A DNA stretch of 64,000 nt. Origin: Ancylobacter novellus DSM 506. GTDB lineage: Bacteria; Pseudomonadota; Alphaproteobacteria; Rhizobiales; Xanthobacteraceae. The DNA lies in the NCBI RefSeq assembly GCF_000092925.1, contig NC_014217.1, positions 2,046,001 through 2,110,000 on the forward strand. Reading direction: 5' to 3'. The position numbers and the translations under genes were made by a program. This document shows, one piece after another, positions 1 through 7,693 of this stretch. How positions within the stretch are numbered: position 1 is the first letter of the stretch; every line of letters begins with the position of its first letter. The notes beneath the pieces are model-generated. The model was not told the DNA's origin, ran no database searches, and saw nothing but the letters and a program-made list of their open reading frames with translations.

Positions 1-1434
1 GTTGGCGAGGCGCTTTTCGAGGTCGGCGAGCTCGGTCTGCCGCTTCTCCAGCAATGCAATCGCGGCGGCGGTGTTGCGCTCAACAAATCCAGCCTGCGCG
101 GCCGGCGCCAGCAAGCCCTCCGGCCCAAACGCCGGCATGGTTGTTTCGCCAGCGGCCTGCACCGCCTGGGCGGCCTGCAGTTGGGCCTTGGCGTTAGTGA
201 TGGCGGCTTTGGCGGCCTCCAGATGCTTGGCCGACAGATCGGCCAGCTTCTTCTCAGCGCCCTCGCTGCCGCGGCGCACCGCCGCGTACGCGTCCTGCAG
301 ATCCACAAGCGCCTTGCGGTGAGCCTGCGCGGCTTCATCAGCACCTTCCTGACGATATGTCAGAAGCACCAACGCCGCGGCGGCAGCGCCCGCCAGAAGT
401 CCGATAGGTCCCAGCGCCGCGGTGAACGTCGCCGCGATGGGCGCGCCGGTGCGCAGGGCCGTCAGCAGCGCCCCAAGGGCGGCTACCGCGCTGCCGAGCG
501 TCGTCACCATGCCTGCAAGGGCGCGGCCCGTCAGGGCGCCGGCCACGACAGTCGCGAAGGCAACCGCAGCGTCGGCAACGCCATTGAAGTTGGCGGCGAG
601 ACTCAGAAGCGCCTGTGCGAGGCCGCGGCTGGCGCCGGCCGAACTATCGGCGTTGCCGATATAGGCCAGGAACTCGTTGTTGACCGCCGTGATGCCGTCA
701 CGAATGGTGGCGTTGGTGGCTTTGAACTGAGCCGCGACCGTATCCTGCGCATTCAGGATGGCCCGGAAGATTCGCCAGGATACCAGTTCGCCCTGGGCGC
801 CCAACTCCTTAAGGCCGGCGATCGTCACCCCGAACTCGTCGGCAATCGCCTGTGCGATGACGGGCGCATTTTCACGCAGCGACCGTAACTCGTCGCCCTG
901 TAGAACGCCTGAGCCAAGAGCCTGGCCAAGCTGTAGAATGCCAGCCGCCTGTTCCTGCGCCGACGCGCCGCCCGCCTTGAACGCCTGCGCCACGATCTGC
1001 GTGGCCGCGGCAATTTCTTGCTCGCTCTCGGCGACACCGGAAGCGGAACGGATCAGCTTGGCATAGAGGTCGACATAGCTCTCTAGATCGGTGCGCGCGG
1101 CGTTAGCGCCGTCCTTAAGGTCATTCAGGCTGCGGACCTGCACACCGGACGAGGTGGCCGCCGCACGCAGCTTGTTGCCAGCCTCCGTCCATGCGTCGGC
1201 ATAGGCGGCGATTTCCCGAGCGCCAAGGGCAGCACCAATGCCGGACAGCGGGGCGATGATGCCGCTCGCCATATCCCGGCCGATGCCGCTGAGGCGCTTC
1301 TGGGTCTGCCGCCACTTGTTCTCGATCTCTCGCGCTCGCCGGGCGGTGATGCCGGAGGCGCGGTTCATCGCGGCCTCATAGGACTTGATGTCCGCCGAAA
1401 GCTGGACGACCAAGCGCTCCAAATCAGTGGCCAT
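1..1434 (-). CDS. Phage tail tape-measure protein, N-terminal part (runs off window)
   Basis: Read on the minus strand, an open frame begins at the ATG at 1432-1434 (MATDLERLVVQLSADIKSYE...) and stays open to base 1, so only about 478 N-terminal residues are present. The N-terminus resembles the start of tape-measure proteins of alphaproteobacterial siphophage-like prophages. It is followed by a tape-measure-type region (FKAGGASAQEQAAGILQLGQ) and then an Ala-rich hydrophobic segment and coiled-coil-like sequence. Tape-measure proteins set tail length and are delivered during DNA injection. The start overlaps the stop of the small upstream gene (1424), so translation is probably coupled. In-frame ATGs at 1440 and 1443 are alternatives. 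The protein is truncated only by the window edge. Confidence 0.8.
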   Translation of the reverse strand, partial: MATDLERLVVQLSADIKSYEAAMNRASGITARRAREIENKWRQTQKRLSGIGRDMASGIIAPLSGIGAALGAREIAAYADAWTEAGNKLRAAATSSGVQVRSLNDLKDGANAARTDLESYVDLYAKLIRSASGVAESEQEIAAATQIVAQAFKAGGASAQEQAAGILQLGQALGSGVLQGDELRSLRENAPVIAQAIADEFGVTIAGLKELGAQGELVSWRIFRAILNAQDTVAAQFKATNATIRDGITAVNNEFLAYIGNADSSAGASRGLAQALLSLAANFNGVADAAVAFATVVAGALTGRALAGMVTTLGSAVAALGALLTALRTGAPIAATFTAALGPIGLLAGAAAAALVLLTYRQEGADEAAQAHRKALVDLQDAYAAVRRGSEGAEKKLADLSAKHLEAAKAAITNAKAQLQAAQAVQAAGETTMPAFGPEGLLAPAAQAGFVERNTAAAIALLEKRQTELADLEKRLAN

Positions 1435-1642
1435 CGGCATCATCCATCAGCGCGGCGCGCGTAATCGTCAGCGCCGTGAACGCCGCCCGCTCGGCGCCGA
1501 CAGCGCGGCGGAGAGCAATCATGCCGGCGTGCAACATCGCCTCACCGAGGGCAGCAAGGTCATGGCCCGCGGCATCAGCGGCCAGGGCAAATTCGGCCAC
1601 AGCGGCCTGGGCCGCGTCGTGCGCGGCGTCGGTAGTGGTCAT
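1424..1642 (-). CDS. Small Ala-rich phage protein upstream of the tape-measure gene
   Basis: This is a 72-residue, Ala-rich, probably helical protein with no recognised domain. A GAGGG Shine-Dalgarno sequence lies 5 bases before the ATG. Its last codons overlap the start of the tape-measure gene. In tailed phages this position is usually held by a tail-assembly chaperone, so that role is a reasonable guess from context, but the sequence itself does not show it. A short TTTTC/GAAAA inverted repeat lies just upstream at 1655-1669. Confidence 0.55.
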   Translation of the reverse strand: MTTTDAAHDAAQAAVAEFALAADAAGHDLAALGEAMLHAGMIALRRAVGAERAAFTALTITRAALMDDADGH

Positions 1643-1718
1643 TCGACCCTCATATTTTCAATTGGAAAAATGTGCGCGCTTGGGAGGCGCCGGCCCCCGG
1701 TGCGAAGGGCCGACACTT

Positions 1719-1967
1719 TCACGCCGCCCCCTCTCGCCCGAAAACCCGGTCGCATTCCTCCACAGCCACCGGATCGACCGGACGGAGGTTCGCAGCCCGC
1801 GGCGGGCCGGCGATGCCGGTGAAGACGTCAAACCGGTATAGCGCGCCGACGGCTGGCACTGGCTGGCCGGCGGGAGGAAAAAAGCGAAACGGAAGATCGC
1901 CCTCGGCGGCGGCGATGGTGCCGCAGCCTGATTTCGGCATGTAAGAGATTATCGTGCCAAGCGGCAT
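1719..1967 (-). CDS. Small cold-shock-domain-like (OB-fold) phage protein
   Basis: This is an 82-residue protein. Its N-terminal half (GTIISYMPKSGCGTI...) follows the pattern of a cold-shock domain, G-x-I-x-x-Y...K-x-G-x-G-x-I, and the ARG/ANLRP-like end also fits. Canonical RNP1 aromatics are missing, so nucleic-acid binding is uncertain. I chose the ATG at 1967 because an AGGAG lies six bases upstream; longer frames starting further up have no such site. It sits between the capsid and tail genes, where head-tail connector genes would normally be. It could also be an unrelated small beta-barrel virion protein. Confidence 0.5.
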   Translation of the reverse strand: MPLGTIISYMPKSGCGTIAAAEGDLPFRFFPPAGQPVPAVGALYRFDVFTGIAGPPRAANLRPVDPVAVEECDRVFGREGAA

Positions 1968-1988
1968 CAAATGCTCCTGGAAAAGGAT

Positions 1989-2017
1989 CCCCGGCCAGGG
2001 GGCCGACCCGGCCGGGG
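1989..2017 (-). terminator. GC-rich hairpin after the capsid gene
   Basis: CCCCGGCC (1989-1996) and GGCCGGGG (2010-2017) form a perfect 8-bp stem with a 13-base loop. It lies between the capsid stop and the next minus-strand gene. On the minus strand it is followed by ATCCTTTT, a poor U-tract. It may attenuate transcription after the highly expressed capsid gene or protect the mRNA end; full termination is doubtful. Confidence 0.4.
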
Positions 2018-2112
2018 TTTGCTCACGCTGATGGCGGCAAGGAACTACACCGGCGCGGACCGCCATCCGCTGCGACCGAGCGAGCCGTCCCATTTCCGCG
2101 CGCGGGAACTCA

Positions 2113-3240
2113 TCAGCCCGAGGTCACGACGCTGTCGAGGTCGCCGGTGACGAAGGCTTCCGGACGGAACACCGCGAAGGCTAGGCGCTCCTCGACCCTA
2201 ATAGTCGCCATGTTCTTCTCGAAGTCGTCGGTGTTCTCAGTCGAAATCGCAACCTCAACATCAAGTCGATCGAAGATAGTGGCAGCCTCGCCGAACGCGC
2301 CGACAAGGAATTCTCCCACCGGCATGGCATTGGTCGCCACCACCGGAAGATTCCAAAGTCGCGGTTCCTGCAGGCCAAACGGAGACTGGCCGGAGATATA
2401 CCGCTCGTCGCCGGCCTTGGTGCCGAGCATCTTTCGCCAGTCCCGCTTATTCAGCACGATCGCATTGACGGGCACTTCGGCGTCTTCGGCCTGGCTGATG
2501 GCCTGGTTGATCCTGTCGAATGCCGTTTCCGCAGCCGACATGAACGCCGGGGCGAAGGCCGTTGCCTGCGGAACCAGACCGTTCAGGTTCTGGCCCGTGC
2601 CATTGCCGAACAGGATCTGGTTTTCCTCGACCTGCTTGAGCCCGTAGGTGCCCCGGCGGCCGATGTACGCAGCAAGCGCTGGGCCGTCGTCAAGCATCTG
2701 CCTCGACACCTTGAAAATGTGCGCCAGCGTCCGAACGGGCGCCGAATACATGTTGAAGGTCAGGTCCGAAGTCGGCTTCGTCGTGCCCTCGGTCACCGGC
2801 CGGGCATTATTCGTGAAGCCGGTTTCGCGGACGTATTCGACGCTCGAGGACGTGGTGCGGGCGCTGCCGATGACGTCGCGCAGAACGAGCTCTCGGCGGT
2901 ACGGCCCGTAGATGCCGCCGACCCGCTGCCCCGGAACCAGCGACGTGCCCGCCGAACGACCGGCACCGACCGTGCTGTTGTCAGAGGTGATGGCGGCGTT
3001 CTCGGCAGCAAGCTTGATCACCGCTTTGCCGCGGAAGGTCGACGAGAGGTCGCGGATCGACGGTGCGTTGAGAATGGCGCGCTCAAGCGCATCGGCGCCA
3101 GCGACGTCGGTGGCGTCCGGGTTGTCGCGCTCAGTGGCGGACCGCTTCTCAAGCTCAGAGAGGCGGGTGGCGAGATTGCCGGCCTTTTTGTTGAAGGCAT
3201 CGCCAAGTTCAGTGATTTTGGCGGCAAGAAGATCAGACAC
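2113..3240 (-). CDS. HK97-fold phage major capsid protein
   Basis: This is a 375-residue protein of the HK97 major capsid family. The N-terminal 85 residues or so are charged and helical, like the scaffolding delta domain. The core follows with typical family words: SLVPGQ, VEYVRET, PVTEGTTKPTSDLTF, KVSRQMLDD, NQILFGNGTG, AIVLNKRDW, and a C-terminal VRVEERLAFAVFRPEAFV-like strand. I place the start at the GTG at 3238-3240 because AAGGA lies six bases before it; the open frame continues upstream to 3324 without a ribosome site. No head-maturation protease gene is visible beside it, which is unusual for a capsid with a delta domain. Confidence 0.92.
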   Translation of the reverse strand: MSDLLAAKITELGDAFNKKAGNLATRLSELEKRSATERDNPDATDVAGADALERAILNAPSIRDLSSTFRGKAVIKLAAENAAITSDNSTVGAGRSAGTSLVPGQRVGGIYGPYRRELVLRDVIGSARTTSSSVEYVRETGFTNNARPVTEGTTKPTSDLTFNMYSAPVRTLAHIFKVSRQMLDDGPALAAYIGRRGTYGLKQVEENQILFGNGTGQNLNGLVPQATAFAPAFMSAAETAFDRINQAISQAEDAEVPVNAIVLNKRDWRKMLGTKAGDERYISGQSPFGLQEPRLWNLPVVATNAMPVGEFLVGAFGEAATIFDRLDVEVAISTENTDDFEKNMATIRVEERLAFAVFRPEAFVTGDLDSVVTSG

Positions 3241-3323
3241 GTATAGTCCTTTCCGGCGCCACAGGCGCCAGTTGATTGAAGTCAGGTTGTGAGGGAATGC
3301 CGCGCCATCCCGGCGCCGTAGCA

Positions 3324-3767
3324 TTAGTATTCGTCGTGCAGTGCCCGCACGATCTTGACGTCATCCGCCGACGGCGGAGGGCAGTCAGGGTGTTTGCCTT
3401 CAAGGCGCGTCAGGGCATCTGCATAGCGTTCGTGCCGGCGGGCCGGATAGGTTGCAGCCAGTTCAATGCGAGCCGCAGCCACTGCGTCTACGAAGCCTTC
3501 CGGAATCGCGGCCAGGGGCGGCGGGCTGCGCATCAGGCGCCAGGGGTGCGAGGCCTCCCAGGCCACGCCGGCCTCCGGCACCTCGGCGGCGGCGACCTCC
3601 AGCGCCCAGCGGGCAGCGTCGAAGCGGTCGAAGCCGCAGCCAGCGGGCATGCGGCAGCCGAAGCGGCCCGTCTCGCGGCGGGGCTGCTGGCGGTGTGGCT
3701 GGTTTCGGGCGGGCTGTAGTTCCGAGGCCAGCGAATTGGCCTCAGCTAGCAAGTCGTCGATGTCCAT
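3324..3767 (-). CDS. Hypothetical phage protein
   Basis: This 147-residue protein is rich in Ala, Pro and Arg with no domain I recognise. The start is convincing: AGGAGG lies six bases before the ATG at 3767, even though this places the start 22 bases inside the end of the upstream gene. It precedes the capsid gene by about 80 bases and is probably in the same transcript. In tailed phages this slot often holds portal or protease genes, but nothing in the sequence suggests either. Confidence 0.6.
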   Translation of the reverse strand: MDIDDLLAEANSLASELQPARNQPHRQQPRRETGRFGCRMPAGCGFDRFDAARWALEVAAAEVPEAGVAWEASHPWRLMRSPPPLAAIPEGFVDAVAAARIELAATYPARRHERYADALTRLEGKHPDCPPPSADDVKIVRALHDEY

Positions 3768-4285
3768 GGTGGACCTCCTGAAATAATGCGGCTCGCCGCC
3801 GCGACGGCATCCGCCTGGCCTGCCGACAGACCCCGCAACTCGGCAGCGATCGCCGCCAGGGCGGCACCTGAAATGATGCGGGCGTCGGTGGCCCCGCCCT
3901 CTGCCCCCGGCAGTCCGAACTCGACATGTTCGTCGTCGACGACCATCGACACGCCCGGCGGCCGATGGCGGACGATCAGGTGGCGCACGCTTCGCGGCGG
4001 ACCGAACAAGAGGTCCGCAAGCACCGCGTCGAAGCGGCCGAAAGGGCCGCGTAGGGAGGCGAAGTATTCGACGTTCCTCACCACATCGCCGAGGCCGCTG
4101 TCGGTCATGACGGCGAGCGCCAGCCGCACGACTTCGTGCTCGGCCAAGTCAGGCGGGTGGCGACGGCTGCCCTCCACCTTGCTCACCAGGCCGGCGTCCG
4201 CGAGCCTCGCCGTGAGGTTGGCAACGCGCGACGGCGCGACGCCTAGTCGGCGCGCGACGATGTCGGCGACGTGCGATTTCCGCAT
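3746..4285 (-). CDS. Winged-helix-like phage protein of unknown role
   Basis: This is a 179-residue protein. Residues 1-45 (RKSHVADIVARRLGVAPSRV...LVSKVEGSRRHP) look like a winged helix with a recognition helix and basic wing, as in MarR/ArsR-type or small-terminase DNA-binding domains. The remainder is unrecognised. The ATG at 4285 has GGAG seven bases upstream; a TTG at 4297 is the alternative. It is the first gene after the minus-strand terminator at 4325-4351, so it probably has its own promoter in the AT-rich 4290-4325 stretch. It could be a late-gene regulator or a divergent DNA-packaging factor. Confidence 0.6.
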   Translation of the reverse strand: MRKSHVADIVARRLGVAPSRVANLTARLADAGLVSKVEGSRRHPPDLAEHEVVRLALAVMTDSGLGDVVRNVEYFASLRGPFGRFDAVLADLLFGPPRSVRHLIVRHRPPGVSMVVDDEHVEFGLPGAEGGATDARIISGAALAAIAAELRGLSAGQADAVAAASRIISGGPPWTSTTC

Positions 4286-4324
4286 GTCACGCTCCAATTC
4301 ATAGAAATTACGATTGATGGTTCG

Positions 4325-4351
4325 AAGAAAAAGCCCGGCACTTGGCCGGGC
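4325..4351 (-). terminator. Intrinsic terminator of the preceding minus-strand prophage gene
   Basis: On the minus strand GCCCGGC (4351-4345), a 5-base loop, and GCCGGGC (4339-4333) are followed by TTTTTCTT. This is a clean Rho-independent terminator. It separates the gene at 4414-5490 from the capsid-side operon. Confidence 0.8.
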
Positions 4352-4413
4352 CGAGTTTGTGTCCTGCGAGGGACCACCTACATGTAATCCGCGCCAGATG
4401 GCAAAAAGCGGCG

Positions 4414-5490
4414 TCAGGCGGCGTCTTTTTGCAATAATTCTTTCAGGTGCGCTGCCGCGGACAGCAATCTTTGCTTTCCAGCCTTCTCGGCGTGTCGGTC
4501 ATGATAGCCAAACATCTCGCCGATCTCGCGGAAGTTCTGTGCCTCCATAGCGGCGTCCAGCACCCGCACGTCGTCGGCTCCAAGCCTCTTGCGCAACAGC
4601 GCGGCCGTGCCTGCTGCCTCCAGCCGCTCCAGCGCGGGGCCGCCACTGCTGTGGTGCGCAATACCTGTCGACGTGCAGCGCAACCCCAGGAAGCTGTCTA
4701 GCGGCTGCTCCGACGCGCATGGCAGGCCGGGGCGATTGTCGTTGGCGGCCACGGGCGGGAGGCCGCAGAAAGCCCGCGCCTCGTTCAACGGCAGGTTGGT
4801 CGGCGGTAGCTGTGGATTCGGGAGGCCTGGCGGGAGTCGGCGTGGAGAACGGGTACGTTCGACGTATCGAGCCGGCTGGGCTCCCAGAGTTTCGGCCAGC
4901 CATGCGTTACGGGCGGCGGTGTCCTCTTGGTCTTCGCCGGCCCCCTTCGGCGCCGCAAACCTGTCGACCACAGGCCGGCCGCGCCTGCCGTCGCGCGCTT
5001 GCCATGCCACCAGCGCACCGCGGGGTACGGGGATGTCGGCCTTACGGAGCTTGCCATCCTCGCCCAGCACCAATGCCCGCTCAGCAGTCTCGCCGGATGC
5101 GAACCTCAGCGAGCCCAGCCGCGCCAGGGCGCCATTTTCATGGTGCTCTGTATCGCCGCTGCGGATGGCCTTCGTCATCTCGCGCTCGCGGGGACGGATC
5201 TCGTGCCGGGACTCGATCTGGGGCGGATCGGGACGCTTATCGTCCTCCGCATCAGGCTCGTCGTCGTTCGCGGCAGCGGAGAGCCAATTCGTACTCAGCG
5301 GTGCGGCCGGTTCGCAGAGATCGCGCCACGTTTTTAGGGCGGGAAACAGGGGCTCAAAGTCGGGCTTTCCGGCACCGGCCCGGTGGCGCGGGATGATATC
5401 GGAATCGTTCGCCGGGGCGCTCTCGCGCCAAGCGGCAATGGCGGCGCGATGTTCGGCCGGGGAGCGGCAAGACGTGCCGGTCAGATTCAT
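4414..5490 (-). CDS. Large hypothetical prophage protein with C-terminal HTH-like segment
   Basis: This 358-residue protein is mostly polar and probably disordered. It starts MNLTGTSCRSPAEHRAAIAAW, and the last 55 residues (DDVRVLDAAMEAQNFREIGEMFGYHDRHAEKAGKQRL) resemble a sigma-70 region-4-like helix-turn-helix. GAGG lies six bases before the ATG. It is a single-gene unit: the conserved 55-bp prophage element (5549-5604) lies 58 bases upstream and a strong terminator lies downstream. A regulatory role is plausible but unproven. Confidence 0.6.
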   Translation of the reverse strand: MNLTGTSCRSPAEHRAAIAAWRESAPANDSDIIPRHRAGAGKPDFEPLFPALKTWRDLCEPAAPLSTNWLSAAANDDEPDAEDDKRPDPPQIESRHEIRPREREMTKAIRSGDTEHHENGALARLGSLRFASGETAERALVLGEDGKLRKADIPVPRGALVAWQARDGRRGRPVVDRFAAPKGAGEDQEDTAARNAWLAETLGAQPARYVERTRSPRRLPPGLPNPQLPPTNLPLNEARAFCGLPPVAANDNRPGLPCASEQPLDSFLGLRCTSTGIAHHSSGGPALERLEAAGTAALLRKRLGADDVRVLDAAMEAQNFREIGEMFGYHDRHAEKAGKQRLLSAAAHLKELLQKDAA

Positions 5491-5548
5491 TGGGAACCTC
5501 GCAGGTGTGGTGCAGCCCGTCTGCGCGAGCCTCTGAGTAGTAGGTGTT

Positions 5549-5604
5549 GTTTTCGGGCGAAAAGTGCCGGTCGATTTCGACTATATGTCAGCCGCTGTGC
5601 ACAG
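5549..5604 (-). promoter_or_regulatory. Copy A of a shared prophage upstream element
   Basis: Read on the plus strand this contains the blocks GCGAAAA-NN-GCCGGTCGATTT-N7-ATGTC-N-GCCGCTGTG-N-ACA, which recur in the same order, orientation and spacing at 9122-9178. Here it ends in the perfect palindrome CTGTGCACAG (5595-5604). It lies 58 bases upstream of the minus-strand gene starting at 5490. It is probably a promoter/operator for a common prophage regulator. Confidence 0.65.
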
Positions 5605-6009
5605 AATTGCACCCAGACGGCCGTTCGTCGTCCGGGCTACCTCAACACCCCCAGCCCTCGAGATCGCCGCCACGGCCCGGCTGTGGCCCCGCACGCGCAC
5701 GCCCACGCGCTTGCGCACACGCGTGAGGAAAATCTGTATTAGCGCTAAGCCGAGGGGACCCCGCCGTTCCTCGGTGTGCGTGCCGAGACTTTGGAGGCGC
5801 CCCCCCGCTGCTTCCGCGAACTTTTTTTCTACACGATTAGCGACGCTCGAGAACCGCGCCGGTACGCAGCAGCGAGGGCGGCGAGTTTGGTGGCGCCCCC
5901 GGTGGGGGTGGGTTGAGGGGGCGCCGACGAGTGCGCCTGGCCGCCCCCCTCGAAGTAACTTGCCGGGCGTGTTTGTTCACGCTTTGATTGTGGTCGCGAC
6001 GGAGGAGCC
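5605..6009. other. Non-coding GC-rich interval with inverted repeats
   Basis: I see no convincing gene here. The stretch has runs of alternating CACGCG near 5690-5720, C- and G-rich tracts, and a perfect 9-bp inverted repeat GGCGCCCCC (5892-5900) / GGGGGCGCC (5917-5925). It must contain the promoter of the small plus-strand gene at 6010. Short open frames on either strand have shadow-like composition and poor ribosome sites. Confidence 0.5.
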
Positions 6010-6231
6010 ATGCTCGACCGGAAGTTCGACATCGACTGCAGCAATTTGCGTTTCGACCGGGACACCCGCGCACTGGTGGTGACGGTGCAGCCGCTCGCCC
6101 CGGAATACGATGAAGCGGCACTAGTCGCGTTGGGATGGGGCGTCATGGCCGGTTGCCCCGAGCTCCGGCGGCTGGTCATCGAGGTTGAGGTGGACGACGG
6201 CGCGGTCGTCCCACTGCGGCGGGTGGCGTGA
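6010..6231 (+). CDS. Small conserved protein, prophage copy of a two-member family
   Basis: This 73-residue protein has a strong GGAGGAGCC ribosome site before its ATG. It is the only plus-strand gene in the prophage. It aligns almost end to end with the 77-residue protein at 56867-57100: shared blocks are KFDID, YDE-x-AL, GWGVMAGC, LRRLV and PLRRVA. I recognise no known family. There is no signal peptide or membrane segment. One conserved Cys lies in GWGVMAGC. The orientation and separate promoter suggest a phage-carried cargo (moron-type) gene. Confidence 0.7.
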   Translation: MLDRKFDIDCSNLRFDRDTRALVVTVQPLAPEYDEAALVALGWGVMAGCPELRRLVIEVEVDDGAVVPLRRVA

Positions 6232-6285
6232 GGCTTACGCGATTGCTCTGCCCGGCGGTGAAATAATCGGGTGGTGCTCCACCAG

Positions 6286-6420
6286 TGCGCCACTGGCGCA
6301 ATTGGTGGATGGCGCGTGCGCCACCACCGATTTTTACCTAGGGCAATTTGGTGGTGGCGCAGCCGAAATTCTGAATCCAGATGCGCCACCAATGCGCCAC
6401 CAAATTACGGCGGTGGCGCA
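6286..6420. repeat. Cluster of TGCGCCACCA repeats in both orientations
   Basis: TGCGCCACCA occurs on the plus strand at 6317-6326, 6382-6391 and 6393-6402, and on the minus strand at 6352-6361; a near copy on the minus strand is at 6411-6420. A perfect palindrome TGCGCCA-C-TGGCGCA lies at 6286-6300. The cluster lies between the convergent small plus-strand gene and the helicase gene. Copies in opposite orientation can fold into hairpins such as 6393-6402 with 6411-6420. They may be iterons of a replication origin, operators, or a bidirectional terminator. Confidence 0.7.
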
Positions 6421-6424
6421 TATA

Positions 6425-7693
6425 TTATGCGGCTCGGCCGGGGCGGTTTGCGTCGACTACTCGGACGCCCTTGCGTGTCTTACGTTCCGCCTCGTCATGG
6501 TACTCGGCCTCCTCGATCACACCGTTTCGGCGCCAAGTCTTCAGGATGCTCGCTGCCTGCTCTGGCGACACCTCAACGTGGCGCATCACGACGTGTCCCG
6601 CCCATCGCACTCCACGCCTCGTATCAGTCAGGGCGAAACGCGACCCGGTGGGGTTGCCCCCATCGTCCAGCACGCCGGCGGCAAGCTCGTCTAGGATCGC
6701 GTTGGCGATAGCCGTCGTCACAGTGTCCATCGCGTTGGGCGCTGTCCATGGGTGCAGCACCCCCACGTCATCGCCGTGCTGTTCCATCGTGCCGTTCGCG
6801 AGGCGAACCGTCTCCTTGCGGAACCATTTCGCGGCTCCGGTGGTGAGCGTCAGATTAGCCTTGGCATCGTCGAAGCGGACGTACATGTGCCGCTCTGCCT
6901 CGGAGACGCCCATGATTTTTGCGTCGGCCTCCGACATGCCAAATAGGGTCACCACCGTGCGCGCGACGCCGACAAGAGCGCTGCCACCTCGAGCAGCGTT
7001 CATGTCGCCAGGAGCCGCGGATAGCGCTTTTGAGACGTGGTGAACCAGCAGGACGGCAGCATTTGCTTGCCGCGCTACGTCGCGCCAAATCGCGGCGGCC
7101 CACTTCACCTCCGAGTTGGAATTCTCATCGCCCTCGAAGGTCTCGGCAAACGGGTCGACCACCAGCACATCGATGCCGTTTCCCTTCATTGTTTCGATCA
7201 GCGTGTCGGCCAGCGGCAACCGTGTGACCGTCTTCGTCTTTGGGTCTGTCTGCGCCACGACGATGCTCGCCGGATCCTCTGCGAGGTAAATCCGGTCCGC
7301 CAGTTCGGCTCGGTCCACGTCCATCGCCCTGGTGGCGGCCGCCAAGCGACGCTTCATCTCATCGACATCGTCCTCGGCGTTGACGACCATGACGGTATGC
7401 GGTCCGCGCGGGCGGAACCCACCCCAAGGCTCGCCGTCGGCGACGGCCAGCCCCGTCTGCAGCGTCAACAACGACTTGCCTGCACCCGGCGGGGCAACCA
7501 GAACGGAGAGATGCCGCCTGATCAGCAGGCCCGGCACGATCCATTGCCGCAACGGGATTGCGGATTCGTCGAAATCGAGAGCGCGCACCAGTTTCAGCTT
7601 GCCGTCGGCATCGTTGTCGTTGGCAGCCTTTAGGGGCGTGAAGGGCTTGCCGGGCTCGCTCTTGGCGGTGATGAGCGCGTTGAGTTTCACCAT
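6425..7693 (-). CDS. RepA-like AAA ATPase / replicative helicase (phage)
   Basis: This 422-residue protein belongs to the AAA_25/RepA-like hexameric helicase group. Walker A is APPGAGKS at about residues 67-74, Walker B is VLVVDP ending near residue 180-181, and LLVHHVSK follows as a RecA-fold sensor strand. The C-terminal part (ASILKTWRRNGVIEE) looks like a winged helix. It presumably unwinds phage DNA with the adjacent primase. The ATG at 7693 overlaps the primase stop (TGATG), indicating translational coupling; a longer in-frame extension to 7789 lies inside the primase gene and is unlikely. Confidence 0.85.
   Translation of the reverse strand: MVKLNALITAKSEPGKPFTPLKAANDNDADGKLKLVRALDFDESAIPLRQWIVPGLLIRRHLSVLVAPPGAGKSLLTLQTGLAVADGEPWGGFRPRGPHTVMVVNAEDDVDEMKRRLAAATRAMDVDRAELADRIYLAEDPASIVVAQTDPKTKTVTRLPLADTLIETMKGNGIDVLVVDPFAETFEGDENSNSEVKWAAAIWRDVARQANAAVLLVHHVSKALSAAPGDMNAARGGSALVGVARTVVTLFGMSEADAKIMGVSEAERHMYVRFDDAKANLTLTTGAAKWFRKETVRLANGTMEQHGDDVGVLHPWTAPNAMDTVTTAIANAILDELAAGVLDDGGNPTGSRFALTDTRRGVRWAGHVVMRHVEVSPEQAASILKTWRRNGVIEEAEYHDEAERKTRKGVRVVDANRPGRAA

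Noticed and set aside
5829..6392. 187-residue minus-strand frame over the small plus-strand gene
   Set aside because: It is Ser/Arg/Pro-rich shadow sequence; the plus-strand gene has a ribosome site and a conserved paralogue.
6286..6420. CRISPR array
   Set aside because: The repeats are only about 10 bp, occur in both orientations and have irregular spacing; no cas gene is present.
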